Shown here piece by piece: positions 1 through 13,994 of a stretch of DNA of 64,000 bases (position 1 is the stretch's first letter; every line of letters begins with the position of its first letter). The notes beneath the pieces are model-generated. The model was given only the letters and a program-made list of their open reading frames with translations, had not been told where the DNA came from and ran no database searches. This stretch comes from Magicicada septendecula (lineage: Eukaryota > Arthropoda > Insecta > Hemiptera > Cicadidae): positions 376,318,410-376,382,409 of the forward strand of contig CM068372.1 of NCBI GenBank assembly GCA_034769895.1, read 5' to 3'. A program made the translations under genes and the position numbers.

Positions 1-704
1 CAAATCTCACTGCCATAAAGGCCGCATGGCACTGCCGTCACTATAAAATTTCAAAACAGTATCTCTTTCGATCTTTCATTCATTGTTTTTCTTATCGTTT
101 CACACATGTGATGAAACTTCTCTGTAACTTGCTTGTGGAACGTAGCCTACTATTATTTACGGATGTTCTGATAATGACTGCAGCAGCAGATGACGTCCTT
201 CAGAAACAGATATAATATTTTTAAATTAGTTATTAATAGAGTACGGCGGAAGGATATCAGCGGACAAGACCGGCGTGAACGAAAGGATACCTAGCTATCG
301 GATTCTAAGCAAATTAAATGTAATAAGGTACCAAATGAGATTTTCAAAATTTTTACTAGCTTTTAGAATTAAAAAATACACTAATTAAAATCTTGTTTAC
401 AGCACTGATTACTGCAAAATGTTTAGTATAATATTTTATTCAAAGCGCCTCTTTTCGTCAAATGAATAACTTCATTTTGTACTGCGACACTACATTATAT
501 CGATTGTCACTGTCGATAACCATCTATAACTCCAATTACGATTAGTCAATATGGGCATTTGGACCAATCCGCCGTGGTCCTTCCGAGGGAGTTCACAAAA
601 AAACTTCTTTAGGCATATAGCTTCTATTAACATTCCTTTGAAGATCGGGGGAATTTACCTCTGTCCGACAAGACTGCGTACTGAAGAGTCACATCGTATA
701 TTCT
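1..704. other. No recognisable gene
   Basis: I see no coding exon, RNA gene or recognisable repeat end in this AT-rich stretch. It precedes the hairpin repeat at 705. Confidence 0.5.
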
Positions 705-843
705 ATCTCTAGAAGATCGTCCTCAGAAGCTGTGAGTGGCGCTTTAAAGATCCAGTTGAAAGACCTAAGAGAATTTATTGATTCAACAGGATCTTTCAAC
801 CGCCACGCACAGCTTCTGACGACTAACCCAAGATTCTAGAGAT
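705..843. repeat. Imperfect hairpin (foldback) repeat
   Basis: The left arm (705-760) and right arm (782-843) are reverse complements with a few mismatches and a small gap. Both carry the blocks ATCTCTAGAA, CAGAAGCTGTG and GTTGAA. The loop is about 21 bases. This is the shape of a foldback MITE or a decayed palindromic insertion. No target-site duplication was identified. Confidence 0.6.
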
Positions 844-1029
844 CGAAAAGTGAAGCGAGAAAAATATTACTGTGGAACCAGTACGAGTAGAGGCTTAGCC
901 AGTATGAAATTACCCATCTCTTAGGAGTTTTAGAGAACAAAATTCCAAGTAAGAACGTATGTCATTTGGTTTTCCGACAGGTATAGCTTCCTATAACTGT
1001 GGCATGGTGTTACAGTCGTCGTCATCATT

Positions 1030-1205
1030 TACGGCTCAGGCTAGTAGCCTGTTCCAGTCTCAATGAAAGTCATCCAACCATCGCTTACGGGGTCTTCCCA
1101 CACTTCTCTTCTCGCTTGGATGATAGTCAAGGGCTCTTTTTGAAAATCTAGTTGGATCCATTCTCTCTACGTGTAATGGCCACTCCGTTTTGTACCGGGA
1201 GATTT
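1030..1205 (-). pseudogene. LINE ORF2 C-terminal remnant
   Basis: Read on the minus strand, the stretch contains a decayed version of the tail common to many arthropod non-LTR retrotransposons: a GHxxRMxx-like histidine/arginine segment, a basic stretch, then a D/E-rich end, broken by several stops. The match is by pattern only. It is one of many 5'-truncated LINE ends in the window. Confidence 0.4.
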
Positions 1206-3160
1206 TTTCATTTAAGCTTTCATTAGGTGTTACAGTAACTAAAGCTTTTTTTCAACATCATTTTCTGCACTGTCTACGACCATACACCTGATTTCTTCCA
1301 AAACATATTTCTAGCTCCCAATAAAAAAAAACTCTTCGCCGAGTTTAAGAGAAATACATTTTTTAATACCCGTCGTACGTGAACAAACTGCAAGTCAAAA
1401 GTACTCAGGAGTAGACATTTAATCACTCAAATTCGTTCTAAAACAGAACTGGTTCCGATCAGCAAACATATTTTTCGGCCACTCGCTTCGGTCCAGTTTG
1501 TAATGGAAACCAATTAGCAATGACAAATTACAGGCCCAAATGTTCGAATGTAGTAAAACAAAGTCACAACTAAAAAACAATAAATCAGCAAAGAGTAAAA
1601 AAAAAGAACAAACATAAAGTTAGAAAACGGGTTGCTCCGTCAAACAATTAATCAAATGCATTCCACACCGCGCGAACTCGGAACGAACACAGTTAATAAT
1701 TACATACACTTTACGTTATTCCGTTAAAGTATAATATAATATACAAGAAATTCTCACTCCGACCAGATAAAATGACACGATAATCATTTTAAGCAGTGGT
1801 TTTCGTTTTATTTTGTAAACTAGAGTTTGATTTTATGCTTGACATAACCGAATGTTTGTTTACTTTGAATTATAAGCAATTTGATACGAAATATATTGAT
1901 ATGAAACCTCTTGCTCTCTTTCTCGCCGCCTCGCTCTCTCTCCCCTCGTTCGATTCACACAACACCAATTTTAATATATGACACAAGGCAGATACTACTA
2001 CTGATGTCTGAGACACCGTGTGTTCTCATCAAATCTACAGACTGTATCGACGCTTTACAAACGCACGAGACAATTATCATCCATAATTTCCTGGCCCACC
2101 CATTGGCCTCTGAAAAATCGGCAGCGGTCTGTATGCTGTGGCCATCAACCTTATATCGGCTCCCCCTCCCCCACAAAACTATAATTAACAAAAGGTCAAC
2201 AAACCGTAAAAATAATCGATCATGCTTGCGCAAGGATGACATTATTAGCGGTAACGCGATACCATTGTCGTCCGCAACAATGCCACGACAACAATGCTGT
2301 ATAATTACATACACGCCCGCTACTGTTCCTCTAGATATTTTACTAACTATCGCACAACCCTTCCCTAATGTAATAAGCTATCTATCTTCCTTTTTTCGAA
2401 TATACCAAATTATTAGTGATAATTACTAAAATAATAAATACAACAATATAATAATAATAATAATAATAATAGTAGTAGTAGTAGTAGTAAAAGTAGTAGT
2501 TCAAAGAAACAGAAAAAGACATAGAAGAACTCCGGATTACTCAAGAAGACATTGACGAATGTTGGCCACTCGAAAACAAAAAAAAAAGAAATGCCCAAGG
2601 TTTTCAGGAAAACCCCAATAAGAGGACAGGTGCCATCTGGACTTATGAAAGGAGGGAGAGACATCGATCAAGAATGAAGGAGATGTGGAAGAGGAGGAAC
2701 AGAGAGGAGAAGAAGGGAGGAACCAGTTGAACCAAACGAAGTCCACAGTGGCTCATACGCAAAAAAGAAAACATAGTAAAAGTATGAACATGAAACCTAC
2801 CTTTTAATGGTAAGTGAGGATTATCAGAAGAGTTTGATCTGATAGTCAAAGTTAGCATCGTTCAAGCTTACACAACGTTTCGACAATAAAAAAAATCGAT
2901 GGTCGTATTCATGCGTAAACCCTTCCGACGATAATAAACGTATAACGTCCTACTTAAAACCTATAATAAATTTTAATAATACAGTAATAATATATAATAA
3001 ACACTTCTTATAGCGAAATTTGGGTGCTGGCTACCCAGGGGAGATAAGGGCTCACTCAAATGAAATGAGTTGTTTAAGGGCGTAGGTAGGCTAATTTCCG
3101 CACCAGAGCGCAGGCAGCGACCGAAACATGTCAAGTGCGCACTCGGCCAGGGATTAACAG
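1206..3160. other. Gene-free AT-rich stretch with a microsatellite
   Basis: No protein family is recognisable; the ORFs at 1796-2430 and 2413-2860 are low-complexity. An (ATA)n tract passing into (GTA)n lies at about 2447-2500. The purine-rich segment 2500-2850 has no family resemblance I can name. Confidence 0.45.
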
Positions 3161-3288
3161 TACTTACTTTTCGGCACTTTGGGTTTACGTTTAGGATTTC
3201 CTAGGATTCCAGCAACCGGAAATATACGAAAACACAGAAACACATGGAAACAACGTTCTAAACCTCACGTTAGCGCACTCGATGTTCA

Positions 3289-3323
3289 CTGATGATGGCA
3301 GTCGATGGCACTGCCGAAACGTC
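3289..3323 (+). ncRNA. Hammerhead ribozyme motif (Penelope-type)
   Basis: The conserved hammerhead core is present in order: CTGATGA (3289-3295), a perfect 6-bp stem II (GGCAGT pairing with ACTGCC around a 7-base loop), GAAA (3316-3319), then C and GTC (3321-3323) as the cleavage triplet. Stem III is minimal, as in type I hammerheads of Penelope-like retroelements, which need dimers or flanking contacts to fold. Stem I pairing is weak by eye. The surrounding 3160-3390 segment is probably a Penelope terminal (pLTR) fragment. No adjacent reverse transcriptase was found. Confidence 0.65.
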
Positions 3324-3399
3324 TGGTTTTGCAGAAAACATTGGACCACGGGCAAACAGGCCGGGAAGGAATTTTAACAACAAACTACTTCTTTGTTGC

Positions 3400-4735
3400 C
3401 GATAACGTAGTATACATATAAAAAATTATCCCCTCCCCCTTCAACTATAATTTTCATTTATATAAAATTACCCCCTCCCCATTCAAGTACCCTTTTCATT
3501 TATAGATATTTCATCTATCTTTCTACATTGGATTATTATGACCTTCTTTTCAGGATACTTTATTTATCAAAATTAAGTACTTTACTCTTGTTAAAACGTA
3601 AAACGATGCTGGTAAACTCCCCCGCCCCCTTAACCGATCTTCACCAAAATCAACAAGCCTTGAGTCCTCTACACCTCAGGCATATATGCAGAAAATTATT
3701 TGATTCTGTTTAAATTTGCAACAGTTATCGTTCGCCACAGAAAAAAATTCTACACACAGACACTTTTCATGTTTTGAAGGTAGTACAATCAGAATCAGCC
3801 CTTAGCTCGAACCGATTTTTTGCCATTACCATACTTCCATTTCCTTATGGAACATGGAAGTAATAATTATATGAAATACTAGTGTTCCGCGACGAAGCAG
3901 TGTTCGTAAATCATCAGTGATACTCGAACACGTCGTGGAGAACAGAACTTAAGAAATCAATAATAACTTTGTGTACAAAACAATACAAGAATAGGGTACA
4001 GAGGAAACATTTTATACGTCCGGACATTTACGTAGAATGAGGGATGACGACATGGTAAAATGGGAAGACAATGCTATCGAGACTTGTGAAGAAGGAAACA
4101 TGAAACCTATGTCGAAGAGACTAGTGGAGTAGCCAGAGCTGGTGGTGCAGCTGCCCCTCTATAGTAAAAAAAAAAATACAAAATGACAAAAAAAAAACGG
4201 AACACAATAATGTGTATGCCAAATAATTCATCATATAGGGTAAGGTAAGTTAATAATAAAGGGTTTTTGAAATACTACAGCAACAAAGCATTTCTTGGAT
4301 TTCCGCCATTATGTGATACGGTACCTCTAAGACATGACTACTCTACACGCTGCCCCCCTCCCTAGCACGGAGACTGCCTATGGCCATGCTTACAGAGGTA
4401 GAACGGGAGATCGGTGAATGTGAAGAATGGGATGTCAGACGCTGTAGAACCGGGTCGACGATAAAGTGCATATACGTGTGCTGTATCTTAATTTCCTAAC
4501 GACCTCGTTAGAAAGGGTGAGCTGTTTCTGAAGGATCGTACAACTGTCTCTAAACGAGCAAAATTAATAAAAACAAACGAAGTGTCCTACCCCGTACTAA
4601 GTCGCTGTGATTCTACCCAATGTAAGCAGCATTAGGTGTATATGAAATACATGTATTTTTTTTATTCCTGGTCAAAACGTCCTACGACGTTGTCCGATGC
4701 CTAATCCCCATTGTTGACCATCGTTGCAGTCTTCG
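3400..4735. other. No recognisable gene
   Basis: The stretch is AT-rich with stop codons in all frames. A small purine-rich segment at 4035-4140 could be decayed LINE sequence, but no motif is secure. Confidence 0.4.
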
Positions 4736-4739
4736 TCGT

Positions 4740-5440
4740 TTAGTCCTCTATCGCTTATTTATCTTCTTATGCCCTCTATCCATGTTTTTCTTGGGTATTC
4801 CCTTCTTTGTGTGGTCTCTAGGTATCCGTCTCATTGTTTTCTTTGGTAGTCGGTCTTGTCCCATTCTTTGTACGTGTCCGTACCACAGCAGTTGTTTTTC
4901 TTCAATGCAGTCGATGATTGTCTCTTGATTTCCCATTTCTTCTTTGATCGTTTTATTTCGATTCGTTCTAGCCTTGAAGTTCTAGCAGCTCGTCTCAAAG
5001 CATCCATTTCTGTAGCTTCTAACTTTCCTTTTACCTGTTCTTTTATTCTCCATGTTTCGGATCCGTACATCAACGTGCTTTTAATCATACCATCATATAT
5101 TCTTTTCTTCATATCTTTTCCAATTGCTGTGCTCCACAGAGTCCCATTCAATGATGTAATCATCTGTTCCTTCTTCATTAAAGTTTATTCCTAAGTATTT
5201 GTAGTTGCATTTTTTTAGACGTTCGTTGTTTCCTAAGATTAAATCTGTTGTTTCTTCCCCGACACACACGCGCGCGCGCGCACGCACACAAACACACACA
5301 GATACTGCGTTTTTTCTATCTTCATCAGTAATCCCCATTTTTCATACACTTCCTTCAGTTTGCGTGTCATATATTCCAGGTCTTTTTTTCATTTACACAT
5401 ATCACTTGATCGTCTGCAAACTGTAGGGCTGGTCCTAAAC
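4740..5440 (-). pseudogene. LINE ORF2 C-terminal fragment
   Basis: On the minus strand two frames together give the familiar non-LTR reverse-transcriptase tail: a YKYLG motif near 5210, then LMYGSETW (about 5070), an LEATEMDALRR segment, and LWYGHVQRM (about 4870) followed by a basic C-terminus. A frame change near 4900-4950 and several stops break it. The 5' part (endonuclease and most of the RT palm) is absent, as expected of a 5'-truncated insertion. Alternating CG/CA dinucleotides at 5265-5302 lie inside it. Confidence 0.75.
5265..5302. repeat. Alternating purine-pyrimidine tract
   Basis: The tract runs ACACACGCGCGCGCG into CACGCACACAAACACACACA. It is a dinucleotide microsatellite with Z-DNA-forming character, inside the LINE remnant. 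Confidence 0.8.
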
Positions 5441-5854
5441 TTTGCACACAAAAACAAATAAAAAAAAACTAATAAGACTCTACTGCGTCTTTGGATTTTC
5501 TTCCATCCTCGGACTCATCAGCCCCGTGGATAACGAGAAACTACTTTGCCTTAATTTCTTTTCTCCGGATATGTTTTCCCACTCCACACGTTCTATGTTC
5601 CTCCAATATCTTTTCTTTTCTTTCTCCTTTCCGTGGGTCTCGAATGTGTTGCATTCGCTGCCCGTCAGCGTGGCTTTACTCTTCCTTCGTGCACATACGG
5701 TAGTAGTCATATATTCCAGGTCTTCTTTTTCATTAATATATATAATGAAAAATATATGAAATATACACAAGAATAAATAAATAAATATAAAAATAAATTA
5801 TAATAAACATAAACAAAATGCGTGTACATTTTCCTGTCAAATACGTAGTGAAGT

Positions 5855-5947
5855 ATTGTGTGTCCAAGCTGCCATGCGCCCTGAAGGACACATATTGCGA
5901 CACATGCGCCTAATCCTTCAGGGCGCATGGCTGCTTGGACACACAAT
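5855..5947. repeat. 34-bp-arm hairpin
   Basis: Arms 5855-5888 and 5914-5947 are reverse complements with a single mismatch, separated by a 25-base loop. Each outer end reads ATTGTGTGTCC. The structure is a cruciform-capable foldback. The open frames running out from each arm are a by-product of the palindrome. Confidence 0.85.
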
Positions 5948-6062
5948 ATGTGTGTATGGCGCTTGGCAATTGTACCGAGCTGTGTACTTTATGTGCATGA
6001 CGGCGTGTCCCAACTGGAAGCTGCGCGCGAGCGAGCGCATCACTGGTACTAACTAACCAAAC

Positions 6063-6064
<2 letters not shown>

Positions 6065-6118
<54 letters not shown>
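6065..6118. repeat. (GA)n microsatellite
   Basis: This is an uninterrupted GA dinucleotide tract. It is followed by a sequence ending in ATAATTAAGTCACACGG and then CCCACTAAACCG, which resembles the segment after the (GA)n tracts near 9.9 and 10.7 kb. It therefore looks like a diverged outlier of that tandem family. Confidence 0.85.
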
Positions 6119-6120
<2 letters not shown>

Positions 6121-6254
6121 TGTGTCTGTATCTATAATTAAGTCACACGGTACAACGACACCCCACTAAACCGAGCGTAACGATTCTATTGGCCGCGACT
6201 CCTCAACTTTACAACTCTATAAACCTATTATATTATATTACATTATTTCATCAT

Positions 6255-6880
6255 CACTACTCCAAGGACTAGGCCTTAGACCTGTTCCGGAACAGGCCAT
6301 CTCCTCCTCGGGTATCTCTCTTCCCAGTAGGGTGATAACCCAAGGCAGCCACAGGTAGACGGATATCAGGCATGTGATTCAAGTGTTCACACCATCTCCT
6401 TCTGTGGTCTTCAATTCTTTGGTGCAATGATACAATGTTCAAATCGCGTCTAATATTCTCGTTCCTTCTCCGATCCAAGAGAGAACAACATTGCGTCCCT
6501 CTTAGAAATTTAATTTCGGCTGCCTGAATCCTCTGCACATCCCTTTTACCAAGAGTCCATGTTTCACTAGCATACATGAATGTGGGGACAGCCAGAGTTT
6601 TGTAAAATTTCATTCGGGTGTCCTTCCGTGTTTTATTTTTCAGTTACCTATGAATCGTTCCACAGATGCGTCTAAATTTCGTTAGCTTAGGCCTACTATC
6701 CCAATCAATATCAGTTCCATTTGACATGGAACAACCCAGGTAATTAAAATGATTAACCTGATCCAACATCTGATTACTCACGACTATCTTTTAGTTAGGC
6801 ACAATTATCTTAGATACTCGGAAATCGGATGGGAAATATTACATTATTTCTTACATTAATTGACGCTTAGGCTCGTTGAG
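6255..6880 (-). pseudogene. LINE ORF2 C-terminal fragment
   Basis: Minus-strand translation gives an HFNYLG motif (about 6740), a stop, KFYKTLAVPTFMYASETW (about 6600-6550), IQAAEIKFLRG, a run like RRRNENIRRDL and then RRRWCEHLNHM (about 6400). This is the post-RT region of a non-LTR retrotransposon. It has in-frame stops and no upstream RT core. The 114-aa frame at 6269-6613 is the longest surviving piece. Confidence 0.8.
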
Positions 6881-6946
6881 AGCCACGGCATTGTTGACTA
6901 CTTGTAGGCTATCCGCCAATTCGTCTCTCGATTCGGCAGACGCCTC

Positions 6947-7364
6947 CAGTGGCGTATCTAGAATTTGGCTTGGGGGGGGTCCGGGATTGGGTCGGGTTCA
7001 TACAAAAGACAACACAAGTTAAGACTAAACAACATAATTATTTTAAAGTGGCTGTAAAACGTGCGATAATATCATGAACTCAGTCTCATTAAAGTAAACT
7101 GCGATAAAAATACGCGTTATTGAAACACTGTTAAAAGATACTTATTGAATGAACTGATTTTCCTATATTTCATATTTCAAACGTTCACGCTAATGCTGTG
7201 TAATAAACTTGTTCGTATGTTTAAAAAGAGCTACTAGTATATTAGCGTACACAGCTGGGAAAAAAATAAAACGGCCTAAAAATTAAGAGATTAACAAAAT
7301 TCGTGAACTTTTTTAACCATCTGGGAGGGGCCGGTCCCATTCGCCCCCCGTAAATATGACCCTG
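6947..7364. mobile_element. Non-autonomous hAT-type element (418 bp)
   Basis: The left end reads CAGTGGCGTATCTAGA and the inverted right end reads CAGGGTCATATTTACG, so the TIRs are imperfect. The flanks GACGCCTC (6939-6946) and GATGCCGC (7365-7372) agree at six of eight positions, as expected of an old 8-bp hAT duplication. The body is AT-rich and non-coding. It is homologous to the longer element at 31686-32958, sharing the segments around CGCGTTATTGAAACAC and CTATATTTCATATTTC. It lies between two LINE remnants. Confidence 0.75.
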
Positions 7365-7372
7365 GATGCCGC

Positions 7373-7690
7373 CAGTTTCGGATCCCCAAATTAAGCAGGT
7401 CGGCATCGACATCGTCCAGCCGTCGAAGCTTCGGGCGTCCTACAGAACGGCTCCCCCCCCCCCATTTGCCACCGTGCTCATAATTTCTTTTGGTACTTGA
7501 TGATTCTCCGTCCTCTCCACGTGCCCGAGCCATCTTAGTCTGCGCACGATTATGTCGACGACGATTGCCGGGGCACTGTAAAATACTTTTAACTCGGCAC
7601 TTGTTCCAATCATCCACTCGTTATTCTCACATACATGTTTCAAGGTCTTGCGGAGAACATTCCGTTCCCAAGTGTTAATGAGGCTTTCAA
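7373..7690 (-). pseudogene. LINE ORF2 C-terminal fragment
   Basis: On the minus strand, RRLRWLGHVERTE (about 7530-7495) lies in the 7440-7643 frame and the conserved continuation, VGRPKLRRLDDVDADL with IRNWRH, lies in the 7291-7617 frame. A frameshift at a G/C-rich homopolymer near 7445-7460 separates them. It is a second LINE copy, distinct from the one ending near 6255. Confidence 0.75.
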
Positions 7691-8139
7691 TCTTTTTCGT
7701 GAAGGTGAGTTAATGTAATACTCGTATGCTACTACATTTTAGTTCTGTATATACTTTGCGTATATTTCAGTCATAAAAAGTGAAGAAAATTCAGCTGAAT
7801 AAAAATAATAAACACGAGATAAAATGGTATTACGTATCCACTATTTTACTACATTTTATATTATAAGTAATGCCAAAACAAGTTGTCTTTTATATTGCTA
7901 CGTTGAGATAAAAGACAACTACGTGAAGTATCACCCGCGTTAATTACAGCTAAAATAATTAGACATGAAACGGCTGTCTGGCTGCGCAGTGTCAAAAGAT
8001 CTCACTCCGCATGCGTAGCTTTGACGCGTTGTTCTTGGAGCAATTATTTTGTGCTCGGAACAGATGCATGGTTGGTGTGTCACACGGTTGAGTGTCATGG
8101 TTGGTAACTCACCGGTCCCACACTTCCTTCCCAGCTGCC

Positions 8140-8650
8140 CGCGACTATCTGCGCAAACCATATCGTGTCTTCTTATTTCATATTTACGCATCACTCTAGT
8201 ATCGAGACAGGCGCTCCAGACGTTATTGTTTATTCTACCGCGTGCGGTCGGCACACTGTGTTCAAGGTCGGACTTTGACCTAGCGCCTGTTACTAAGCAA
8301 ATTATTCTCGGCGCGTCGCCTGGATTATGGAAGATTATTCTAGAATATCAGCGGGGTATACATATAAACATCCAGTGGCCGGCAAAGTTCAGTTTAGACC
8401 TGGTGATACTGGAGTGCAGTTCAAAGTTACTGTGGCCGTGTTGTGCGAAGTGGTTATTAATTATTGCAAAACTGTAATAAGGCGACATTTATTGTTGTTT
8501 GTTGGGTAAATGTAATTTGAATTGTTGCATAAGAGTGCCTTTGTTGATTTCTAACTGCTGTTTGTGCGTAATCAGTCTCTGTAATTAGTAATTTAATTGG
8601 TTAAATTACTAACCGTGTTAATTTCTCGTAACTCGTGTGGTATCTCGGCA
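8140..8650 (+). mobile_element. Diverged LTR fragment
   Basis: The segment ATATCAGCGGGGTATACATA (8344-8363) matches the core promoter of the solo LTR at 31066-31589, where the same position reads TCTCAGCGGGGTATAAATA. An initiator-like TCAGTTTAG follows at about 8389. An AGACAACTACG block is also shared upstream. Clear TG...CA ends and a target-site duplication were not found, so the borders are approximate. The open frames here are not supported as genes. Confidence 0.4.
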
Positions 8651-8739
8651 ACTACTCGTTATTGTGACTAGCTGTTACAAGAATTCAATGTAACAAAGAT
8701 GAAGAGAGTCCGAGAGAGGGAGAGGGTGAGAGTGTTCGA

Positions 8740-9660
8740 GAGAGAGAGAGAGAGATCTACATTTATGCCACAGTACAACGAGTTCGCATCTCGTTAAATC
8801 GTTTGCAGTAAATCTCCTGAGGTCTTGTACTGACCATTCACTGCAATCCAGAATCTTTATGAACCTACCAATTTTTTTTGGTACAATATACAATTGAATG
8901 GAATATACTTTGCTAAACGACACTGCTATAAGATAGAAATAAATATTTAGAAATAATATTTTGTAAGAGGTGTGTTGATGCTTCTCGTATCGCATTATCA
9001 ATTCATAATGTTTCCCACTAGGCGTACAAGTATCCAAAACAATAACTAACTGGGAAATTTGTAGCAGAGAGGCAGAATGAATGAATAGGAGAAGAGGGAG
9101 AGACAGAGGCAGACAGGTAGATAGACAGACGCAGAGAGAATGAAAAGTAGAATAATTAAGTCAGCACAAGATTCGACTGCACCCCATTAAATCGCGTGCA
9201 TCTTGGCATTAACGACTCGTTAGTATAGACCTGACGATAGACTTTTAACAGTGGCATAGAGATATGCTGTAGACAATATTTTCATTCATTACAAACATGC
9301 GCACAACAGTCTTGTAAAGTGTTTGATAGTATAAAGATCGGTTGCAACAAGGCTGACGAGAACATGGGAAGTATGCTAATATTTGAATCGACAGTATTTG
9401 ACAGACAGAGAGAGTGTGTAAGTGAGAGAGCAAAATATTATCTGTTATCGTATTGTCTCCTTTCTCTCCTCTCTCTAGACACATTATTCTATACTTTAAA
9501 GCTGGGTCTGCGCAGCTCGGCGCTCAAGAAAGTCTGTCAGATTTCTTCTATCAGAAATATAAGATAAATAATCAAAGCGAGAAGACAGGGGCAGAGAAAA
9601 GTTCTCTATCTATAATTAAGCATTAGCATCAGACCGTGTCACTGTTGATACATTGATACG
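8740..9660. repeat. Degenerate units of the (GA)n tandem family
   Basis: Short GA/GACA-rich tracts near 8740, 9100 and 9590 are each followed by a diverged form of the sequence after the longer (GA)n tracts: an ATAATTAAG or ATTTATG-like block, then CCCATTAAATCG or a similar block. They look like older, shorter copies of the ~725-bp unit that is clear at 9909-11398. Confidence 0.45.
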
Positions 9661-9905
9661 CGTAGTATACAAAAATCAATAAACCTAGTATTTTACTACA
9701 CTTCTTTCCAATACGTTTCTTGGTACACGGTACAGTCACAACGGCTGAAACCGATAACTTTCATCGGATATTATTATTCTACAAATAAAATATGTTATCG
9801 CTGCTCGGAACGACTCGTGGGTTGCACTCGTTTAACGGCTATTCCAGATTAATAGAGTGTAGGCTATATGAAAGGCAAACGATCGAGAAAGAAACAGGTG
9901 AAATC

Positions 9906-11401
<1,496 letters not shown>

Positions 11402-11404
11402 CAG

Positions 11405-11885
11405 TTTCCATATCAACTTATTCTGTGTGTCTTCATTCTTCAGATTCTTTTCTTCCATACTCCTTTCGATCCCTCCTATCCATTTTAATCTAGGTCTGCC
11501 TCTTTTCATTCTGTTGCTAAGTCTGTATTTGAACACACTCACAGGCATTCTTTCTTCACTCATTAGGTGTCCATACCGGGAAAGCTGTTTACGTTTTATA
11601 TCTTCTATTACAGTTTCTTTTCTATTTGTTCTTTCCCTTATTACATCATTCCTTACACGTTCCAGAGCGAAAAACTCTGGAAGCTCGTCTAAGATACTCC
11701 ATTTCTACAGCTTCAATCTTCCTGCGGTTCTTTTCGTTGATTGTTCAACATTCTGACCCATAGGTGATAACTGGTTCAACCATGGCTTTATAAATATTGA
11801 TCTTACATCAACAAACTTACCACTGTTGTATTCAAGTACTATACGGCGACTGTAAGTAATGTAACAGGTAAATTTACAGAGAAAC
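11405..11885 (-). pseudogene. LINE ORF2 C-terminal fragment
   Basis: Minus-strand reading frames give a TERVRNDVIRERTN-like segment near 11660, then YGHLMSEERMP (about 11580-11550) and RMKRGRPRLKW (about 11510), the basic tail of a non-LTR retrotransposon ORF2. Frames change at least once and stops are present. It directly abuts the last (GA)n tract of the tandem repeat. Confidence 0.65.
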
Positions 11886-12049
11886 AATATCCTTCTCAGT
11901 TTGCTTCAACTTGTCTTGCGTCAGATCCCTTCCTTTAATCTTTCCTGTCTAGTCTCTCTTGACGGACTCTTGTTCTTTTCTGATCTCGACGCTATTAGAA
12001 TACTCTAGGGCTAGGGTGTCTTTCTTTTTTTTCATTCTAGTTTCTTAAT

Positions 12050-12420
12050 TTTGGGTGGCTTAGGATCTTATAGTACTCACTGATCCCGATAGGTGACCAC
12101 TGGAAATAGGCCTACTAAGAACGTTCAGTATCAGAATAACTGATACAAAGCCATCAAATCCTATCTCAGAAAGAGAAGAGTGATGGCGAATCTCCTGCGC
12201 CCCAAAACAGGGGCCTTTCGGCTAAGGTATGGTAACCCAGGTCTCTGGTCCTCCTGGTAGCGGGTTGTGCAACAGGCCAGTAACCTGTTCATGTAAAACT
12301 TTTTAATACTTGTAGTACCCAGAGCAGCCTCAGAATAAGGATTGGAGAGTCCTCAGACGTGGGGCGTCCGATGATGAGATGGGTGCAGGAACAGGTTTAT
12401 ATAACCTAATCCTTATATAA
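12050..12420. repeat. LINE/SINE-like 3' repeat, copy 1
   Basis: The segment 12055-12305 is a diverged copy of 18118-18375. Shared blocks include GGCTTA..TCTTATA, CCCTAAAAC/CCCCAAAAC and GCAACAGGCCAGTAACCTGTT. It then runs into a tail at 12355-12415 containing GGAACAGGTTTATATAACC, which recurs at 28940 and 29998. Non-coding 3' ends of LINEs commonly recur in this way. Confidence 0.55.
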
Positions 12421-12650
12421 CCAGCAAAAATATCTCTCGAGCCTATGGTGTGTGTGTATGTGCGCGCACGTGTTTAATAAGCAAGACTCCTTCGTCTGTA
12501 CACAACTGCAACGCGCTGAAACGCAAAATAAAACTGTCGATATCGACAACAAGAAACTGGAATACATCGGTTATGTCATGTGAGTGATTATGTAAATAGG
12601 TTTTAGACATTTACCCCGGTGTGGTAACACTGAGAGCCACCGCACGCAAG

Positions 12651-12692
12651 GACGCGCGCGCGCGCGCGCGCGCACACACACACACACACACA
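12651..12692. repeat. (CG)n(CA)n tract
   Basis: A pure CGCGCG run passes directly into CACACA. It is a strongly Z-DNA-prone microsatellite. Confidence 0.9.
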
Positions 12693-13990
12693 TTACACGT
12701 ACGTATTAATTTATTCGATGTAGGAGACAGCTGGGGCCATTTTCCCATGTAACCGTTGAAATAAGATATATCTTGGATACTAAACAAAACCTGCTGTAGC
12801 TACCGGCCTTGTGTTGCGAAAGTTTAATGTATTCTTCATCTCGTGGGGTATGCCTTGTCAACATACACGCAAACGGTCTGCATTACATTAAACTTGAATG
12901 TACACATAATTTAAAACCATCTTATAGAAAGAAATACATCGTTTAAAAGGCGGGAATTTTAGTGTCCACAAACCTTCCACATTCAACATTAATAAGAGAT
13001 TGTCGGTTTTTAGGACAAGGTTCCGCATTCGTGAATACACAATATTATCTTAAAAAAAAAATAAATAAACATGCAAAATCGTATTCAGTATATTTAGGCT
13101 GTTGCTAAAACAAAAATTATGCTATATAACATAACGATGAAATAAAGTAAAAAAAGGACAAGGACTTGTGGAGGTCACGTAAAATACCGTTTAATAGGAA
13201 GCGGATAATACTCGTCTCCAGTCGTTAAACTGCGAAAAGGATTTTACAGTTTCATACGGAATATTGCCACATACAGACTACTAAGAAGGTAAGGCGACCA
13301 GGTAGCTTTGAACCAAACTTCCGACCGCGTTTTCTTTTCTGTTTTTCTTCGGAAATTTCTGATCTTTCTCTCTTCCTCTCTGATTTTATCTCGCCTCCCT
13401 TGTCTGTTGATATTTTCTTCCAGGTTGAATTTCTCTATTATTTTTCAGTACTTATTTCTGTCCTTAAGTGTTTTTTCGTCTATATTTGGGATCAGTTCTA
13501 AATCTTTCTATGCGTTCTCAGCCATCCAAATATCGTTTCTGTGTTACTTAGATGTTCAGATATTTGTTTCGTAAATCTTTTATTGTCCATTCTTAATAGA
13601 TGGCCATAAATGTTAGTCTTCTGTTCCACATTTCTGTAGAAGCTTTAGAGGACGTTTTGTTCTAAATATTGTAACATGACTTACGGTAGCACAAGGTTTA
13701 CAAGTTTCAATGAGTGAAGAAAAGCTGTATAATAAAAAATTAATAAATAGAAATGATAGAACAACACCACTGAGTTTGACGTAGACAAAGACAGTGACGA
13801 TGACAAGACCCAATAGATTGGAAAAGGTGATCCAGAAAAAATAATTAACATCATGATAAAAAATACCCCATTGTCAACAAGAATTATTATATATAAAAGT
13901 ACAAAGTTAAGTAGGGAAATAAATAGTATGTAAACAGTAGAAAATGTAACAGGAAAATTAAATATAAGAACAAGTATAATGATGATATAA
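12693..13990. other. No recognisable gene
   Basis: The 88-aa frame at 13308-13574 is pyrimidine-rich low-complexity sequence. The minus strand of 13300-13480 is K/R/E-rich and could be a LINE tail, but no GHxxRM-type motif is seen. Confidence 0.35.
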
Positions 13991-13994
13991 AGAA

